DNA from: Hyphomicrobiales bacterium
GTDB taxonomy: Bacteria > Pseudomonadota > Alphaproteobacteria > MED-G09
NCBI GenBank assembly: GCA_028339975.1
Contig: JAOLDG010000009.1
Coordinates: 1-61,324, forward strand
Length of the DNA stretch: 61,324 nt
Direction: 5' to 3'
Below are positions 32,033 through 40,145 of this stretch, one piece after another (the first letter of the stretch is position 1; each line of letters opens with the position of its first letter). Made by a program: the position numbers and the translations under genes. Under the pieces are notes generated by a model. That model saw only the letters and a program-made list of their open reading frames with translations. It did not search any database and was not told the origin of the DNA.

Positions 32033-33166
32033 TTAGGAAAAATTACTAAACTGATTAGCAATTTTTCTTTCAGCGCTAGTTGCTTTATTTCTATCCCAGT
32101 CATCTAGAAGATTTTGTGTAAATTTTCTAAAAAGAGATGGAATTAGAGTTAAGACGAATAAGGAAAAATAACCTATTCCATAATTTGGAGCATCAACATC
32201 ATCTAGTTCCCAAAAATAGGTTTCACCTCTGACGTGATGATCTCCTTGCCTTCCTATTTCAATAAAAAACCAACTAGTGAACAAATTATCGTTATCCCAT
32301 GAGTGTCTATGTTCAACTGGCTTTCCTTTCTCACGGATCAAACCATAATGACCCATGAAATTTAATGCTTCCAATAAAAAATTCGATATAGACCAAACAA
32401 CTATAAGCGAAAGAACACCAAAAAATCCCCCGGCCCAAACAAAAAGAAAAATTGAAGGAAGGCTATATAAGTACCCTAAAATCCACTTATTGCTTAAACT
32501 AAAGAATGATTTTCGTTGTCTTAGAAGTTTTTCTTTTTCCAAATTATATGAGTATTGAGACTGACCAGCGTGGGATAGCCATGCGTGCGTGTATACATTT
32601 CTTCCTCTAGGGGCAGTGGCCGGATCATCTTCATGACCTAAATCAAGGTGATGGTTATAAACATGGGCGTAAGTGAAGTGTGATGCCCCGCTTAAAGCCA
32701 TAATTAATCTGGAAGTTAAAAACCCTTCCTTTCTATTATGAGATAGCTCATGACCATAAATTATTCCTAGCCCTGCCCATAAACCTGCAGATAACACTGA
32801 ACCAATTAAATTAAAACCAGTTATACCATCTTGATAAGGAATACCGAAAAAAGAGAAGTCATTAAAAGGAATAAATGCAGTGTATTGGTACAATCTCCAA
32901 GCCAAAATAACCTGAAGAAAGATAAATGCCGGAAGCATAAAATACATAACCGCGTATTGAAGCCTCTTTATACCAAAAGAATTACCGTTGTCGTCAAAAT
33001 CAGCTCTTAAATGAATACCCCTGGTTAAGGTATCAATAATTGTATTTGCTCCAAAAAGGATTACTCCCAACCAAGCAAAGGTGTTGCCTATAAAAATCCC
33101 TAAGATTGTAGCAATCGTCATCACAGGGACAATAAGATAACGCGCGTTAACGTAAAAAGTTTTCAT
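32033..33166 (-). CDS. AlkB/XylM-family membrane diiron monooxygenase
   Basis: A 377-residue integral membrane hydroxylase with about six helices and the eight-histidine pattern: HELSH (139-143), H168 and YNHH (172-173) with H178, FMGHYG (H273), EHRH (286-288) and GRQGDHH (310-311). The third and fourth motifs (NFMGHYGLIRE; QGDHHVRGETYFWEL) place it with AlkB- and XylM-like enzymes that hydroxylate alkanes, alkyl aromatics or related methyl groups using O2. Substrate unknown. First gene of an operon with a [2Fe-2S] ferredoxin and a small membrane protein. TAGGAG precedes the ATG. Confidence 0.9.
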   Translation of the reverse strand: MKTFYVNARYLIVPVMTIATILGIFIGNTFAWLGVILFGANTIIDTLTRGIHLRADFDDNGNSFGIKRLQYAVMYFMLPAFIFLQVILAWRLYQYTAFIPFNDFSFFGIPYQDGITGFNLIGSVLSAGLWAGLGIIYGHELSHNRKEGFLTSRLIMALSGASHFTYAHVYNHHLDLGHEDDPATAPRGRNVYTHAWLSHAGQSQYSYNLEKEKLLRQRKSFFSLSNKWILGYLYSLPSIFLFVWAGGFFGVLSLIVVWSISNFLLEALNFMGHYGLIREKGKPVEHRHSWDNDNLFTSWFFIEIGRQGDHHVRGETYFWELDDVDAPNYGIGYFSLFVLTLIPSLFRKFTQNLLDDWDRNKATSAERKIANQFSNFS

Positions 33167-33305
33167 ATGAAACTCCTAAACACTTGTAAATCCTGGGAAA
33201 ATATTTCTCCGTTTTAGCACCTTATTTTAAATCGCGGCAATAGGACCAAATCACGATTAACAAAATTATTAACATTTTTTAAAGTTTTGTAAACATTTAA
33301 AACAA

Positions 33306-33875
33306 TTAAATTTTTAATACAGTCTTTCTTACGTCTTTTAAGAATCTTTTTCTCATTTTATTATCCACAAAAGGTACGGCAAAATATCTCTTATAAATAA
33401 TATCCTTTATACCGCAAATATAAAAAACTCCCCTCTTAAGCCTTCGAATTGGTAAATTTAAGAAGAAAGTTGTTATTGCTAATCTTGGAGACCCATAAGT
33501 ACAAAAAATTATAGCTTTTTTATTTTTAAGGTTACCAAGAGGATAACCATAATTTCCAACCAATTGTTTAAAAGAGAATGCCCATGGTGGAGCCAAAACT
33601 TTATCTATCCATCCCTCAACTATAGCAGGCATTCTAAAGTTCCAAATAGGAGCAATTAAAACAATAATATCACAATCTTCTATTCTTTTTCTATGGTTTA
33701 AGGTTTCTAAGCTGGGCTCTTCGCCAGAAAATACCGGATTAAAATTTTCCTTATAAAGATCAACTAAATCAACCTGGTGACCCTTTTCTTTTGCCGCCTC
33801 AATAAATGTATTTTTTATCGAAGCATTGAAAGATTCTTTATTATAATGTCCATACACTATAAAAATTTTCTTCAT
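33306..33875 (-). CDS. Flavodoxin-like NAD(P)H quinone oxidoreductase (KefF/MdaB type)
   Basis: A 189-residue flavodoxin-fold protein: IFIVYGHYNKESFNASIKN at the FMN/FAD phosphate loop, VDLYKENFNPVF, DCDIIVLIAPIWNFRMPAIVEGWIDKVLAPPWAF (the W-x-F-x-x-P-A motif) and a YG-SPR loop. It reduces quinones by two electrons with NAD(P)H. Single gene. Start ATG at 33875. Confidence 0.85.
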   Translation of the reverse strand: MKKIFIVYGHYNKESFNASIKNTFIEAAKEKGHQVDLVDLYKENFNPVFSGEEPSLETLNHRKRIEDCDIIVLIAPIWNFRMPAIVEGWIDKVLAPPWAFSFKQLVGNYGYPLGNLKNKKAIIFCTYGSPRLAITTFFLNLPIRRLKRGVFYICGIKDIIYKRYFAVPFVDNKMRKRFLKDVRKTVLKI

Positions 33876-33923
33876 AAATTTAATATACTAATAAAAACAG
33901 TTGAGTAAATCATTGATTAAAGG

Positions 33924-34019
33924 TTATTTATTTTTCTTTTCCTTTTTTTCAGCTCTCTTTTCTTTCAGGCTCTTGCCTTTCTTCTTCTCGTTTTTTTGTT
34001 TATCTAATCCTTTGGCCAA
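33924..34019 (-). CDS. 31-residue lysine-rich protein (TTG start)
   Basis: TTG at 34019 with AGGAG 7 nt upstream. Product MAKGLDKQKNEKKKGKSLKE followed by KRAEKKEKKNK: 14 of 31 residues are lysine. Its N-terminus (MAKG...KKKGKS-KEKRAEKK) recalls tiny basic proteins seen in marine Alphaproteobacteria, from memory. Probably disordered and possibly RNA-associated. The strong ribosome binding site with a rare start supports a real gene that length cut-offs would miss. Confidence 0.5.
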   Translation of the reverse strand: MAKGLDKQKNEKKKGKSLKEKRAEKKEKKNK

Positions 34020-34172
34020 AATTAACTCCTTTATATTTAGTACCTAGAGTACTATAATTGAATGAGAATACAATATTCAAAATATTATATATTAAAAGAA
34101 TTTAATAAATTTAATATTTATTATTTTCCATATAAAGGTTAATATTTTTTTTTAGTAAAATAGGAGTTAAAA

Positions 34173-34373
34173 ATGGATCAACTTATATCAACAGATGAAA
34201 GGAAAAGAAGAGAGCTTTTACTTCAAACAAAATATCAAACTATAATCTTAGATCATATTGCAAGGTCCAAGCTAGAAAGCAAAGAATATGAGGCATTAAC
34301 AACGGCTCTAGTTGAAACAAAAAAATTATTTAGCGATAAAGAAGAGTTTGTAAATTTTGATGATTGGAAATAA
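34173..34373 (+). CDS. 66-residue helical protein, function unknown
   Basis: A small soluble protein rich in Lys/Glu/Leu with probable coiled-coil helices: MDQLISTDERKRRELLLQTK then SKLESKEYEALTTALVETKKLF. No recognised domain. TAGGAG lies 7 nt before the ATG. Single gene between the lysine-rich peptide gene and a hypothetical gene. Confidence 0.6.
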   Translation: MDQLISTDERKRRELLLQTKYQTIILDHIARSKLESKEYEALTTALVETKKLFSDKEEFVNFDDWK

Positions 34374-34430
34374 CCTTAATACATGGTTAATCATTTATTA
34401 TTAAATAATACGACAAAAAATTAACGGCTA

Positions 34431-35045
34431 TTAGTTAACATCGACAGGGTCGACAGGAACTTCTTGAAAATCTAATTTTTGTAAATTAATTAATAAAGGG
34501 ATTCTATCAGAAGAAGTCCATTTAATTAAAGCGCTAGTCTTATAACGAAGGAATTGATAGCCAAGCTCATTTGCAATCTCATGAAATTTATCCTCATATT
34601 GATCGACTATTTTTTGGGCGGTATCTTCGATTTCATATGAAGAGGCTTCTGATTTCTCAACCTCTTCGGTAACCTGACTTTTTATATTATTTAAGAGTTT
34701 AACTCTTAAATGCGCATATTCACTTTTAAGTTGCTCAAAACTCATCTCTTCGAGCTGATTAATACCAGTTTCATTAATTTCTATTATAACCGATCTTAAA
34801 AGCATAACTGCAGATACTTCAGGTAGCACAGAAACTGAGTGAGAAGACTTCATTTCTGTAAAATCCATTTGCTTTAACAATTTTGTGTACTTATTAAAAA
34901 GAACTTTTCCATCCTCATCTTCATGCAACTCTATCTCAACGCTAGGTGTTACTGAGTCTATTAAGTTCTCCAAATCACTCTTTGAAGATGTCCAACTATA
35001 GACGAATAAATTTTCAAGAAAATTAGTTATTTCAAAATTTGTCAT
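34431..35045 (-). CDS. Hypothetical protein (204 residues)
   Basis: Unrecognised soluble, acidic protein. Three helical parts can be seen: MTNFEITNFLENLFVYSW, SFEQLKSEYAHLRVKLLNNI and KIVDQYEDKFHEIANELGYQ, linked by Glu-rich stretches; no signal or membrane segment. The ATG at 35045 is preferred to a GTG at 35072 on weak evidence (TGGAA upstream). No neighbour points to a role. Confidence 0.55.
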   Translation of the reverse strand: MTNFEITNFLENLFVYSWTSSKSDLENLIDSVTPSVEIELHEDEDGKVLFNKYTKLLKQMDFTEMKSSHSVSVLPEVSAVMLLRSVIIEINETGINQLEEMSFEQLKSEYAHLRVKLLNNIKSQVTEEVEKSEASSYEIEDTAQKIVDQYEDKFHEIANELGYQFLRYKTSALIKWTSSDRIPLLINLQKLDFQEVPVDPVDVN

Positions 35046-35181
35046 AATATTATTTTCCAAAACTATATTCACAAATTAATCTTTTGATTTATCAATATTT
35101 TAAACCTTAACTATCTCTCAAAATAACAAAACTATTATAAAATAATTAGAACTAGGAATTTAATAAATTTACCTATTTAAG

Positions 35182-35385
35182 CTATCGAAGAGCTCTTTCG
35201 AAACATCTATTAGATTTATCGCGAAAGGTATAAGTTTTTCCCTTATATGAATAAACCTTCATATCATTGATATCCATTACCTCTTTACCCTTACTTACCG
35301 CCTCTAAACATTCAGCGCGTTTATTAGCAAAGAGATTTCCACTTGTTGAAATTAATAATATTAAGATAAAGAATAAATTTTTCAT
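35182..35385 (-). CDS. Small secreted two-cysteine protein, function unknown
   Basis: A 67-residue protein with a signal peptide (about 1-20, ending LFA), mature part about 47 residues: ECLEAVSKGKEVMDINDMK then VYSYKGKTYTFRDKSNRCF. Two cysteines frame a KGKE/YKGKTYTF segment, like the 28510-28779 product. Short, exported, likely disulfide-bonded. Single gene. Confidence 0.6.
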   Translation of the reverse strand: MKNLFFILILLISTSGNLFANKRAECLEAVSKGKEVMDINDMKVYSYKGKTYTFRDKSNRCFERALR

Positions 35386-35454
35386 ACTATCATATTAGCA
35401 AAAATCTATTTGAATGGCATGTGGTAATTCGTCACTCTAAAAAAATAAATAATA

Positions 35455-36054
35455 TTATTCTGAAAGATTCATCCAGCCAGTAATAATATACTTAGAACCT
35501 GTTTTAATTACCCTACCCAAGTGACTATGAGTCCATTCAGCAGGCCAAATCAGTGTTAGGCCTTTCCTTGGCTGAACAGCAAGATCATAATTGCTAAAAT
35601 ACGTTGACCCTCCATCATCAACATCATTTAAGTAAGTCATCCATGCAAAAACTCGATGAAGACTTGCAAGATTAGATCGCTCAGTATGAAGTTTTTGAAA
35701 GTGTCCGCCACTCTGATATCTCTGTAAATTAAATCGACCAATTTCTAAATTTTGAGCAAATCTATTCAAAAATGGCCACTGTAAAACATAGTCTTTATGA
35801 CAATCAAAAAGATGATGGAAATATTCATTAAATATTTCATTACCTGGAAGGTTAATCTCATTCGGAGTTATGTGAATATCAATACTATTTTTTTTATCCA
35901 AATTAACACCAGATCCAGTAAGACCTATTTTCTGATTTTCTTTATGTAATTCAAAATAGTCTATTATATCATCACATAGCGAAGGTCTATCAATTGACCA
36001 AGAGCCTATAAAATTAGGATTAAGTTCTGATTTTTGTAAGTCTATACGTTCCAT
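35455..36054 (-). CDS. 2-oxoglutarate/Fe(II)-dependent oxygenase (prolyl-4-hydroxylase-like)
   Basis: A 199-residue protein with the double-stranded beta-helix iron site: His123-Thr-Glu125 (QKLHTERSN), then WTHSHLG with His178 and Lys188 ten residues later for 2-oxoglutarate. The usual HxD is HxE here. TYLNDVDDGGSTYFSNYDLAVQPRKGLTLIWP is the typical P4H core. The target, protein or small molecule, is unknown. It starts one base after the TPR gene stop, so the TPR protein may deliver or be its partner. Confidence 0.8.
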   Translation of the reverse strand: MERIDLQKSELNPNFIGSWSIDRPSLCDDIIDYFELHKENQKIGLTGSGVNLDKKNSIDIHITPNEINLPGNEIFNEYFHHLFDCHKDYVLQWPFLNRFAQNLEIGRFNLQRYQSGGHFQKLHTERSNLASLHRVFAWMTYLNDVDDGGSTYFSNYDLAVQPRKGLTLIWPAEWTHSHLGRVIKTGSKYIITGWMNLSE

Positions 36055-36055
36055 T

Positions 36056-36934
36056 TTATATCTTTGATATTACAGATAGACCATTCTTAATATTAAAAAA
36101 AATTGAACCATTTCCAATTCTCAAATTAATAAGACCCTCTTTGTATTTTCCTTTTTGTATCAAAATATCACCTAATCCCGCTATTGCGTCTTTATAATTG
36201 TTATCAATACTAATTGCCTTCCTATAACTCTCTTCAGCCTCATCAAATTTCCTGGCATGTCCTAGTGTGACTCCTAAGTTATTATAGGAAGGAGCATGCT
36301 CTGGTTCAAGTGATATTGACTTCTTGTAGAATGCCTCAGCTTCATCAAACCTAAGGAGATCATTAAGAACAACTCCTAAATTACAATAAGATTGGGCATA
36401 AAATTCATTCAACTTTATTGAATATCTGAAGCTTTCTTCCGCCTCTTTAAGTCTATTAAGTTTATACAAAGTAACTCCAAGACCAAAATATGCATCGTAT
36501 GTGGGGTTGAGGGATATAGCCTTTCTATTAGAAATCTCAGCCTCATTAAATTTTCTCATGTCATGGAAAACAAGTCCTAAATTAATGTAATAATTCGCCG
36601 CCTTAGGATTCAATATTATAGCTTTTTCAATGCTTACCTGAGCCTCATCCAACCTTCCAAGGGCTCGAAAACAGTTTGATAAGTTGTTGTGGCAATCAGG
36701 ATCCTCCGGATCAACTTGAACAGCCTTTTGATTAAAAATCAATGAATCATCTAATAGCCCCTTTTGTCGATAAATCACTCCAAGAACTTTCCAGCTTAAC
36801 GAGTGATGTGGAAAATCTCTAGATATCAAAATCGCTAAATCTATGGCTAGATTATATTCTAAATTTTCATAAAGCTTTAAAAGCATACTCAGGCTTTCTT
36901 CAGATGGATTTTTTTTTAAAAAAGATTCTGGCAT
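36056..36934 (-). CDS. Tetratricopeptide-repeat protein
   Basis: A 292-residue protein made of about seven TPR units (34-residue periodicity): QKAVQVDPEDPDCHNNLSN, EKAIILNPKAANYYINLGLV, YKKSISLEPEHAPSYNNLGV and similar. TPR solenoids bind other proteins. No signal peptide. Second gene of the DoxX-TPR-2OG-oxygenase operon. TPR domains are often fused or linked to 2OG oxygenases or glycosyltransferases, which supports joint function by inference. Confidence 0.88.
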   Translation of the reverse strand: MPESFLKKNPSEESLSMLLKLYENLEYNLAIDLAILISRDFPHHSLSWKVLGVIYRQKGLLDDSLIFNQKAVQVDPEDPDCHNNLSNCFRALGRLDEAQVSIEKAIILNPKAANYYINLGLVFHDMRKFNEAEISNRKAISLNPTYDAYFGLGVTLYKLNRLKEAEESFRYSIKLNEFYAQSYCNLGVVLNDLLRFDEAEAFYKKSISLEPEHAPSYNNLGVTLGHARKFDEAEESYRKAISIDNNYKDAIAGLGDILIQKGKYKEGLINLRIGNGSIFFNIKNGLSVISKI

Positions 36935-36946
36935 ATCGAAGTACCC

Positions 36947-37393
36947 TTAACTTATATAACTCGGTCGTGTAACTATATAGGCCCAGTATAAGAAAAAAAA
37001 CTGAAGAACAAGTCGGAAATATAATAATGAAATAGGTATTTTAGGAAATGCCTCTGGTGTAATTGCCATATAAATATTAGCAGGATAGACAGCGATAAGG
37101 AGAAGGAATAACCCCCAGCCAGCTATTTTACGAAATTGTGGTACCAAAACGCCGACTCCACCGAGCACCTCAAAGAAGCCGCTAATATAAACGGCCTCTT
37201 TATGAAGTGGAAAATAAGGAGGCATAATAGATAAATAAAATTCTGCATTAACAAAATGATCAATGCCAGTATAAGTAAAAAAAATAGCCAAGCCAAATAG
37301 AACAAAATTCCTCCAAACACCGTCAGGTAAATGAAGCAAGTTTATAAAACCTTCTGTAGTTTTTTTTAAAATACTCATAATGATATTTGACAA
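36947..37393 (-). CDS. DoxX-family membrane protein
   Basis: A 148-residue protein with four membrane helices: FVLFGLAIFFTYTGIDHFVN, PLHKEAVYISGFFEVLGGVGVLVPQFRKIAGWGLFLLL, YPANIYMAI and LQFFFLYWAYIV. The HF..P / GxxE..GG / PANIYMA pattern is that of DoxX/DoxD proteins, linked to redox or quinone chemistry. First gene of the operon with TPR and 2OG-oxygenase genes, 12 nt apart. Confidence 0.85.
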   Translation of the reverse strand: MSNIIMSILKKTTEGFINLLHLPDGVWRNFVLFGLAIFFTYTGIDHFVNAEFYLSIMPPYFPLHKEAVYISGFFEVLGGVGVLVPQFRKIAGWGLFLLLIAVYPANIYMAITPEAFPKIPISLLYFRLVLQFFFLYWAYIVTRPSYIS

Positions 37394-37443
37394 TAGATTG
37401 AGAATTCTAACAAGTTTAAAATTTCAATAAAGTATTTATTTGG

Positions 37444-37474
37444 AATTTTTATTTTAATATGCAAAATAAAAATT
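37444..37474. promoter_or_regulatory. 12-bp perfect inverted repeat upstream of the Old Yellow Enzyme gene
   Basis: AATTTTTATTTT (37444-37455) and AAAATAAAAATT (37463-37474) around AATATGC, 40 nt before the OYE start and 50 nt from the divergent DoxX operon. Twelve perfect pairs centred on a short spacer suit a dimeric (for example TetR- or MarR-type) operator, but AT-only sequence raises the chance of coincidence. No regulator gene is adjacent. Confidence 0.4.
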
Positions 37475-37514
37475 TAGGAAATTAACAACATCTTATTATA
37501 AACAGGATTTAATC

Positions 37515-38642
37515 ATGAAAAATTTAAATGATTTAATTGTATTCCCTTGCAAAATTTCAATGAAAAATCGATTTATGCTAGCCCCGTTAACTAATACCCA
37601 GAGTCAGGAAAATGGATGCTTGTCTAATGATGAGTTTAAATGGCTAACAATGAGAGCTAAGGGGGGTTTTGGAATGACTATGTCATGTGCGTCTCATGTT
37701 CAGGAGATAGGAAAGGGTTTTCCTGGTCAACTAGGAATATTTGATGATTCACATATTGAAGGCTTAAAAAGACTTAGTGATGAAATAAAATCTTTTAATA
37801 GCCTTGCCGTTGCTCAGCTTCACCATGCTGGAATGAGATCACCTGAGGATATTATTGGAGAAAAGCCGGTCTGCCCATCATCAGATAAGGACACTAATTC
37901 AAGAGAGCTTTCAATTGATGAGGTGAAAAATCTACGAGATGACTTTATCTCGGCAGCCGTAAGAGCAAAAAAATCTGGATATGATGGGGTAGAGATACAT
38001 GGGGCTCATGGGTATATACTTTGTCAGTTCTTAAGTTCCACGATAAATAGAAGAGAAGACGATTATGGTGGATCATTTAAGAATAGATCTAGAATAATTT
38101 TTGAAATTATTAATGGTATAAGAGAGAGCTGCGGAAAAGATTTTCTATTAGGAGTAAGGCTTTCGCCAGAGAGATTTGGAATGGATTTAGAAGAAATTAA
38201 ATTACTATGCAAACAACTAATTAATACACAAAAAATTGATTTTATTGATATGTCTTTATGGGATTCATATAAGTACCCAACTCAACAAACTTCAGAAGAA
38301 GAAGATTTAGAAAAAATTATGAATCCAAGCTTGGAGAGTGACAAAAAAATAAAAACTTTATTACAACATTTTACAGAAATAGATTTTAAAAATGTTTTAC
38401 TAACGGTAGCTGGTAATATTCGAACAGGAAAGGATGTTCGTAATATTATTGATTCTGGAGTAGATTTTGTTGCTGTAGGAAGGGCCGCAATTTTACATCA
38501 TGATTTCCCAACAAAAGTTATAAATAATTCTTCTTTTGAGCCATCAGAGATTCCTGTTTCAAAAAATCACCTTAGAAATGAAGGTGTAAGTGATAAATTT
38601 ATCGAATACTTAAGATTTTTCAAAGGTTTCGTTGAGGACTAG
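37515..38642 (+). CDS. NADH:flavin oxidoreductase, Old Yellow Enzyme family
   Basis: A 375-residue TIM-barrel FMN enzyme. [13 protein letters not shown] (18-30), [10 protein letters not shown] (101-110), [20 protein letters not shown] (155-174; His162 and His165 bind substrate), [17 protein letters not shown], and FVAVGRAAI near the phosphate site. It reduces activated alkenes such as enals or enones, or dienoyl-CoA-like compounds. AGGA precedes the ATG. Monocistronic, ending at tRNA-Pro(GGG). Confidence 0.93.
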   Translation: MKNLNDLIVFPCKISMKNRFMLAPLTNTQSQENGCLSNDEFKWLTMRAKGGFGMTMSCASHVQEIGKGFPGQLGIFDDSHIEGLKRLSDEIKSFNSLAVAQLHHAGMRSPEDIIGEKPVCPSSDKDTNSRELSIDEVKNLRDDFISAAVRAKKSGYDGVEIHGAHGYILCQFLSSTINRREDDYGGSFKNRSRIIFEIINGIRESCGKDFLLGVRLSPERFGMDLEEIKLLCKQLINTQKIDFIDMSLWDSYKYPTQQTSEEEDLEKIMNPSLESDKKIKTLLQHFTEIDFKNVLLTVAGNIRTGKDVRNIIDSGVDFVAVGRAAILHHDFPTKVINNSSFEPSEIPVSKNHLRNEGVSDKFIEYLRFFKGFVED

Positions 38643-38654
38643 AATAAGTATTAA

Positions 38655-38731
<77 letters not shown>

Positions 38732-38756
38732 ACACTTATAAAATATTAGATATTTT

Positions 38757-39002
38757 TCATTGTATACCTTCTCTTTTATTTTTTAAATAGCCTCTAATTC
38801 CAATAAAGGTATGAATAAGATTTACAATGACAAAGGCGTATAAGTCTAAAAAAATAAACAGAATGGCTCCACTCAGTCTTCCAAGAGCGGTTACAATATA
38901 ACCACTTAAACGTGTTTTTGGCTTAGTTGAGCTAACCAGTGTAATTCCTAGAAGACTAATAACAACAACAATCCACTGTCCATACTTTACAAAATCTTCC
39001 AT
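38757..39002 (-). CDS. Small membrane protein, function unknown
   Basis: An 81-residue protein with about three helices: WIVVVISLLGITLVSSTKPK, SGYIVTALGRLSGAILFIFL and LYAFVIVNLIHTFIGIRGYL. The N-x-x-H-x-x-I-G-I-R-G tail resembles small PnuC/YgjV-like membrane proteins, but the match is loose. AGGAG lies upstream of the ATG. Upstream of tRNA-Pro(GGG) in transcription order. Confidence 0.65.
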   Translation of the reverse strand: MEDFVKYGQWIVVVISLLGITLVSSTKPKTRLSGYIVTALGRLSGAILFIFLDLYAFVIVNLIHTFIGIRGYLKNKREGIQ

Positions 39003-39024
39003 ATCCTACTCCTTATTTAAAAAA

Positions 39025-39210
39025 TTATAGGAAATACCAAATACTAAAAGAAATGATGCCCCACCCTAAAAAAATCAAAAAAATAATTATAATTATAAAA
39101 TTTGATATGCCATCTGCTAAAAACTTCAAAGAAATCAAAAAAAATTTAAATAGAGATTTAAGAAAATATAACATTGTCGATATAAAAAGATCATTAGAGG
39201 CTGATTGCAA
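39025..39210 (-). CDS. Possible small membrane protein
   Basis: A 61-codon frame from TTG at 39210 with a strong C-terminal membrane helix (ISNFIIIIIFLIFLGWGIIS). The likeliest start is uncertain: the TTG has only a close AAGGG, and an internal ATG gives 49 residues (MLYFLKSLFK...). It ends 22 nt before the ATG of the 38757-39002 gene. Hydrophobic composition may be a result of T-rich DNA, so support is modest. Confidence 0.3.
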   Translation of the reverse strand: MQSASNDLFISTMLYFLKSLFKFFLISLKFLADGISNFIIIIIFLIFLGWGIISFSIWYFL

Positions 39211-39306
39211 CCCTTAAGATTAATAATTAATTTAATTGGTTCATTATCAAATGCGGTTATACTGCTTTCAGTAAAATTCTTAATAATAACAATAATGGAG
39301 AATTAT

Positions 39307-39396
39307 ATGAGAAATGATATTCAATGGATAATAGGGATTCTTTTTTTTCTATTTGGACCGGTAATTGCAATCATAATGCAGTATGTTAATTTTTAA
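39307..39396 (+). CDS. 29-residue single-helix membrane peptide
   Basis: ATG at 39307 with GGAG 6 nt upstream. Product MRNDIQWIIGILFFLFGPVI followed by AIIMQYVNF, one transmembrane helix. A longer in-frame reading from 39205 exists but lacks a ribosome binding site and crosses the promoter region, so the short form is preferred. Confidence 0.5.
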   Translation: MRNDIQWIIGILFFLFGPVIAIIMQYVNF

Positions 39397-39441
39397 TTAA
39401 AATTAACTTAACATTACAACTGTTTGAGATATTTTATCGTT

Positions 39442-39645
39442 ATGAAGGAATATCCCAAAAGACCCAACCCCAAGACAGGAAAAAACTTTAAGAGAGGTGA
39501 TTGGAATATTGCCAAAAATAAACGCTTTCTTTTTTATGAAGTTGATAAGATCGGAAGGGATAAAAAACATGCCTTAGAGAAATGGGCGATACCACGAATA
39601 TATTATAAGTATCTTAAAAATACTGAAAAACGTCAGTCGGTCTAG
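39442..39645 (+). CDS. 67-residue basic protein, function unknown
   Basis: A soluble basic protein: MKEYPKRPNPKTGKNFKRGD, then RFLFYEVDKIGRDKKHALEKW and YYKYLKNTEKRQSV. The PNPKTGKxFKRGD phrase and K/R density suggest nucleic-acid contact, but the family is not recognised. ATG at 39442 is chosen over a TTG at 39424; neither has a good ribosome binding site. Its stop overlaps that of the convergent NTF2-like gene by four bases. Confidence 0.5.
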   Translation: MKEYPKRPNPKTGKNFKRGDWNIAKNKRFLFYEVDKIGRDKKHALEKWAIPRIYYKYLKNTEKRQSV

Positions 39646-40115
39646 ATATTGGAGTCCATCTGATCCAATGAAAAGGGTATATCCGGCTTTAAGTCTTCTG
39701 TATTCTCCATCCAAAGAGCATCATTTGCCAAAGCGCTATCAAATGACTCAATAAGTCGGGTAATTTTCCCTGAAACAATTGTCATAATATGAAAGTAAGT
39801 TTGATTATATGGCTTTCCACTTAATGCTATTCCATCATTTTGGGCCATTGCAATTACCATATTATCAAAGATACTTATAATTTTAAAATTTTTACAAAAA
39901 ATCATTTTCTCAGGATCAACACAAGAAAAAACTAGAGGTATGACACCTTTCAAAAATCTTTTTTTTCCTTTGTAGATTCCTGACAAAACTCCGCTGGACA
40001 TAGGAACAATTAATTCAAAATCATCATCTATCAAGGCTTCAACAACCTCAATATCGCCAGCAGCTATACCATTATAAAAATCTGCTGTTACTTTTTGATA
40101 AACTGACATGGGCAA
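39642..40115 (-). CDS. SnoaL/ketosteroid-isomerase-like NTF2 protein (cytosolic)
   Basis: A 157-residue NTF2-fold protein without a signal: VTADFYNGIAAGDIEVVEALIDDDFELIVP is the standard SnoaL start, followed by GVLSGIYKGKKRFLKGVIPLV, VIAMAQNDGIALSGKPYNQTYFHIMTI and GKITRLIESFDSALA. Members bind small hydrophobic ligands or act as isomerases, hydratases or cyclases. It follows the secreted NTF2-like gene by 30 nt on the same strand, so they may form an operon. Confidence 0.8.
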   Translation of the reverse strand: MPMSVYQKVTADFYNGIAAGDIEVVEALIDDDFELIVPMSSGVLSGIYKGKKRFLKGVIPLVFSCVDPEKMIFCKNFKIISIFDNMVIAMAQNDGIALSGKPYNQTYFHIMTIVSGKITRLIESFDSALANDALWMENTEDLKPDIPFSLDQMDSNI

Positions 40116-40145
40116 CCCTCAATCTTTTTAATGAATAAAATCATT

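Noticed and set aside
33181-33260. AATCG/CGATT half sites upstream of the diiron hydroxylase gene
   Set aside because: Only 5-bp arms with a 19-nt spacer; not distinguishable from chance.
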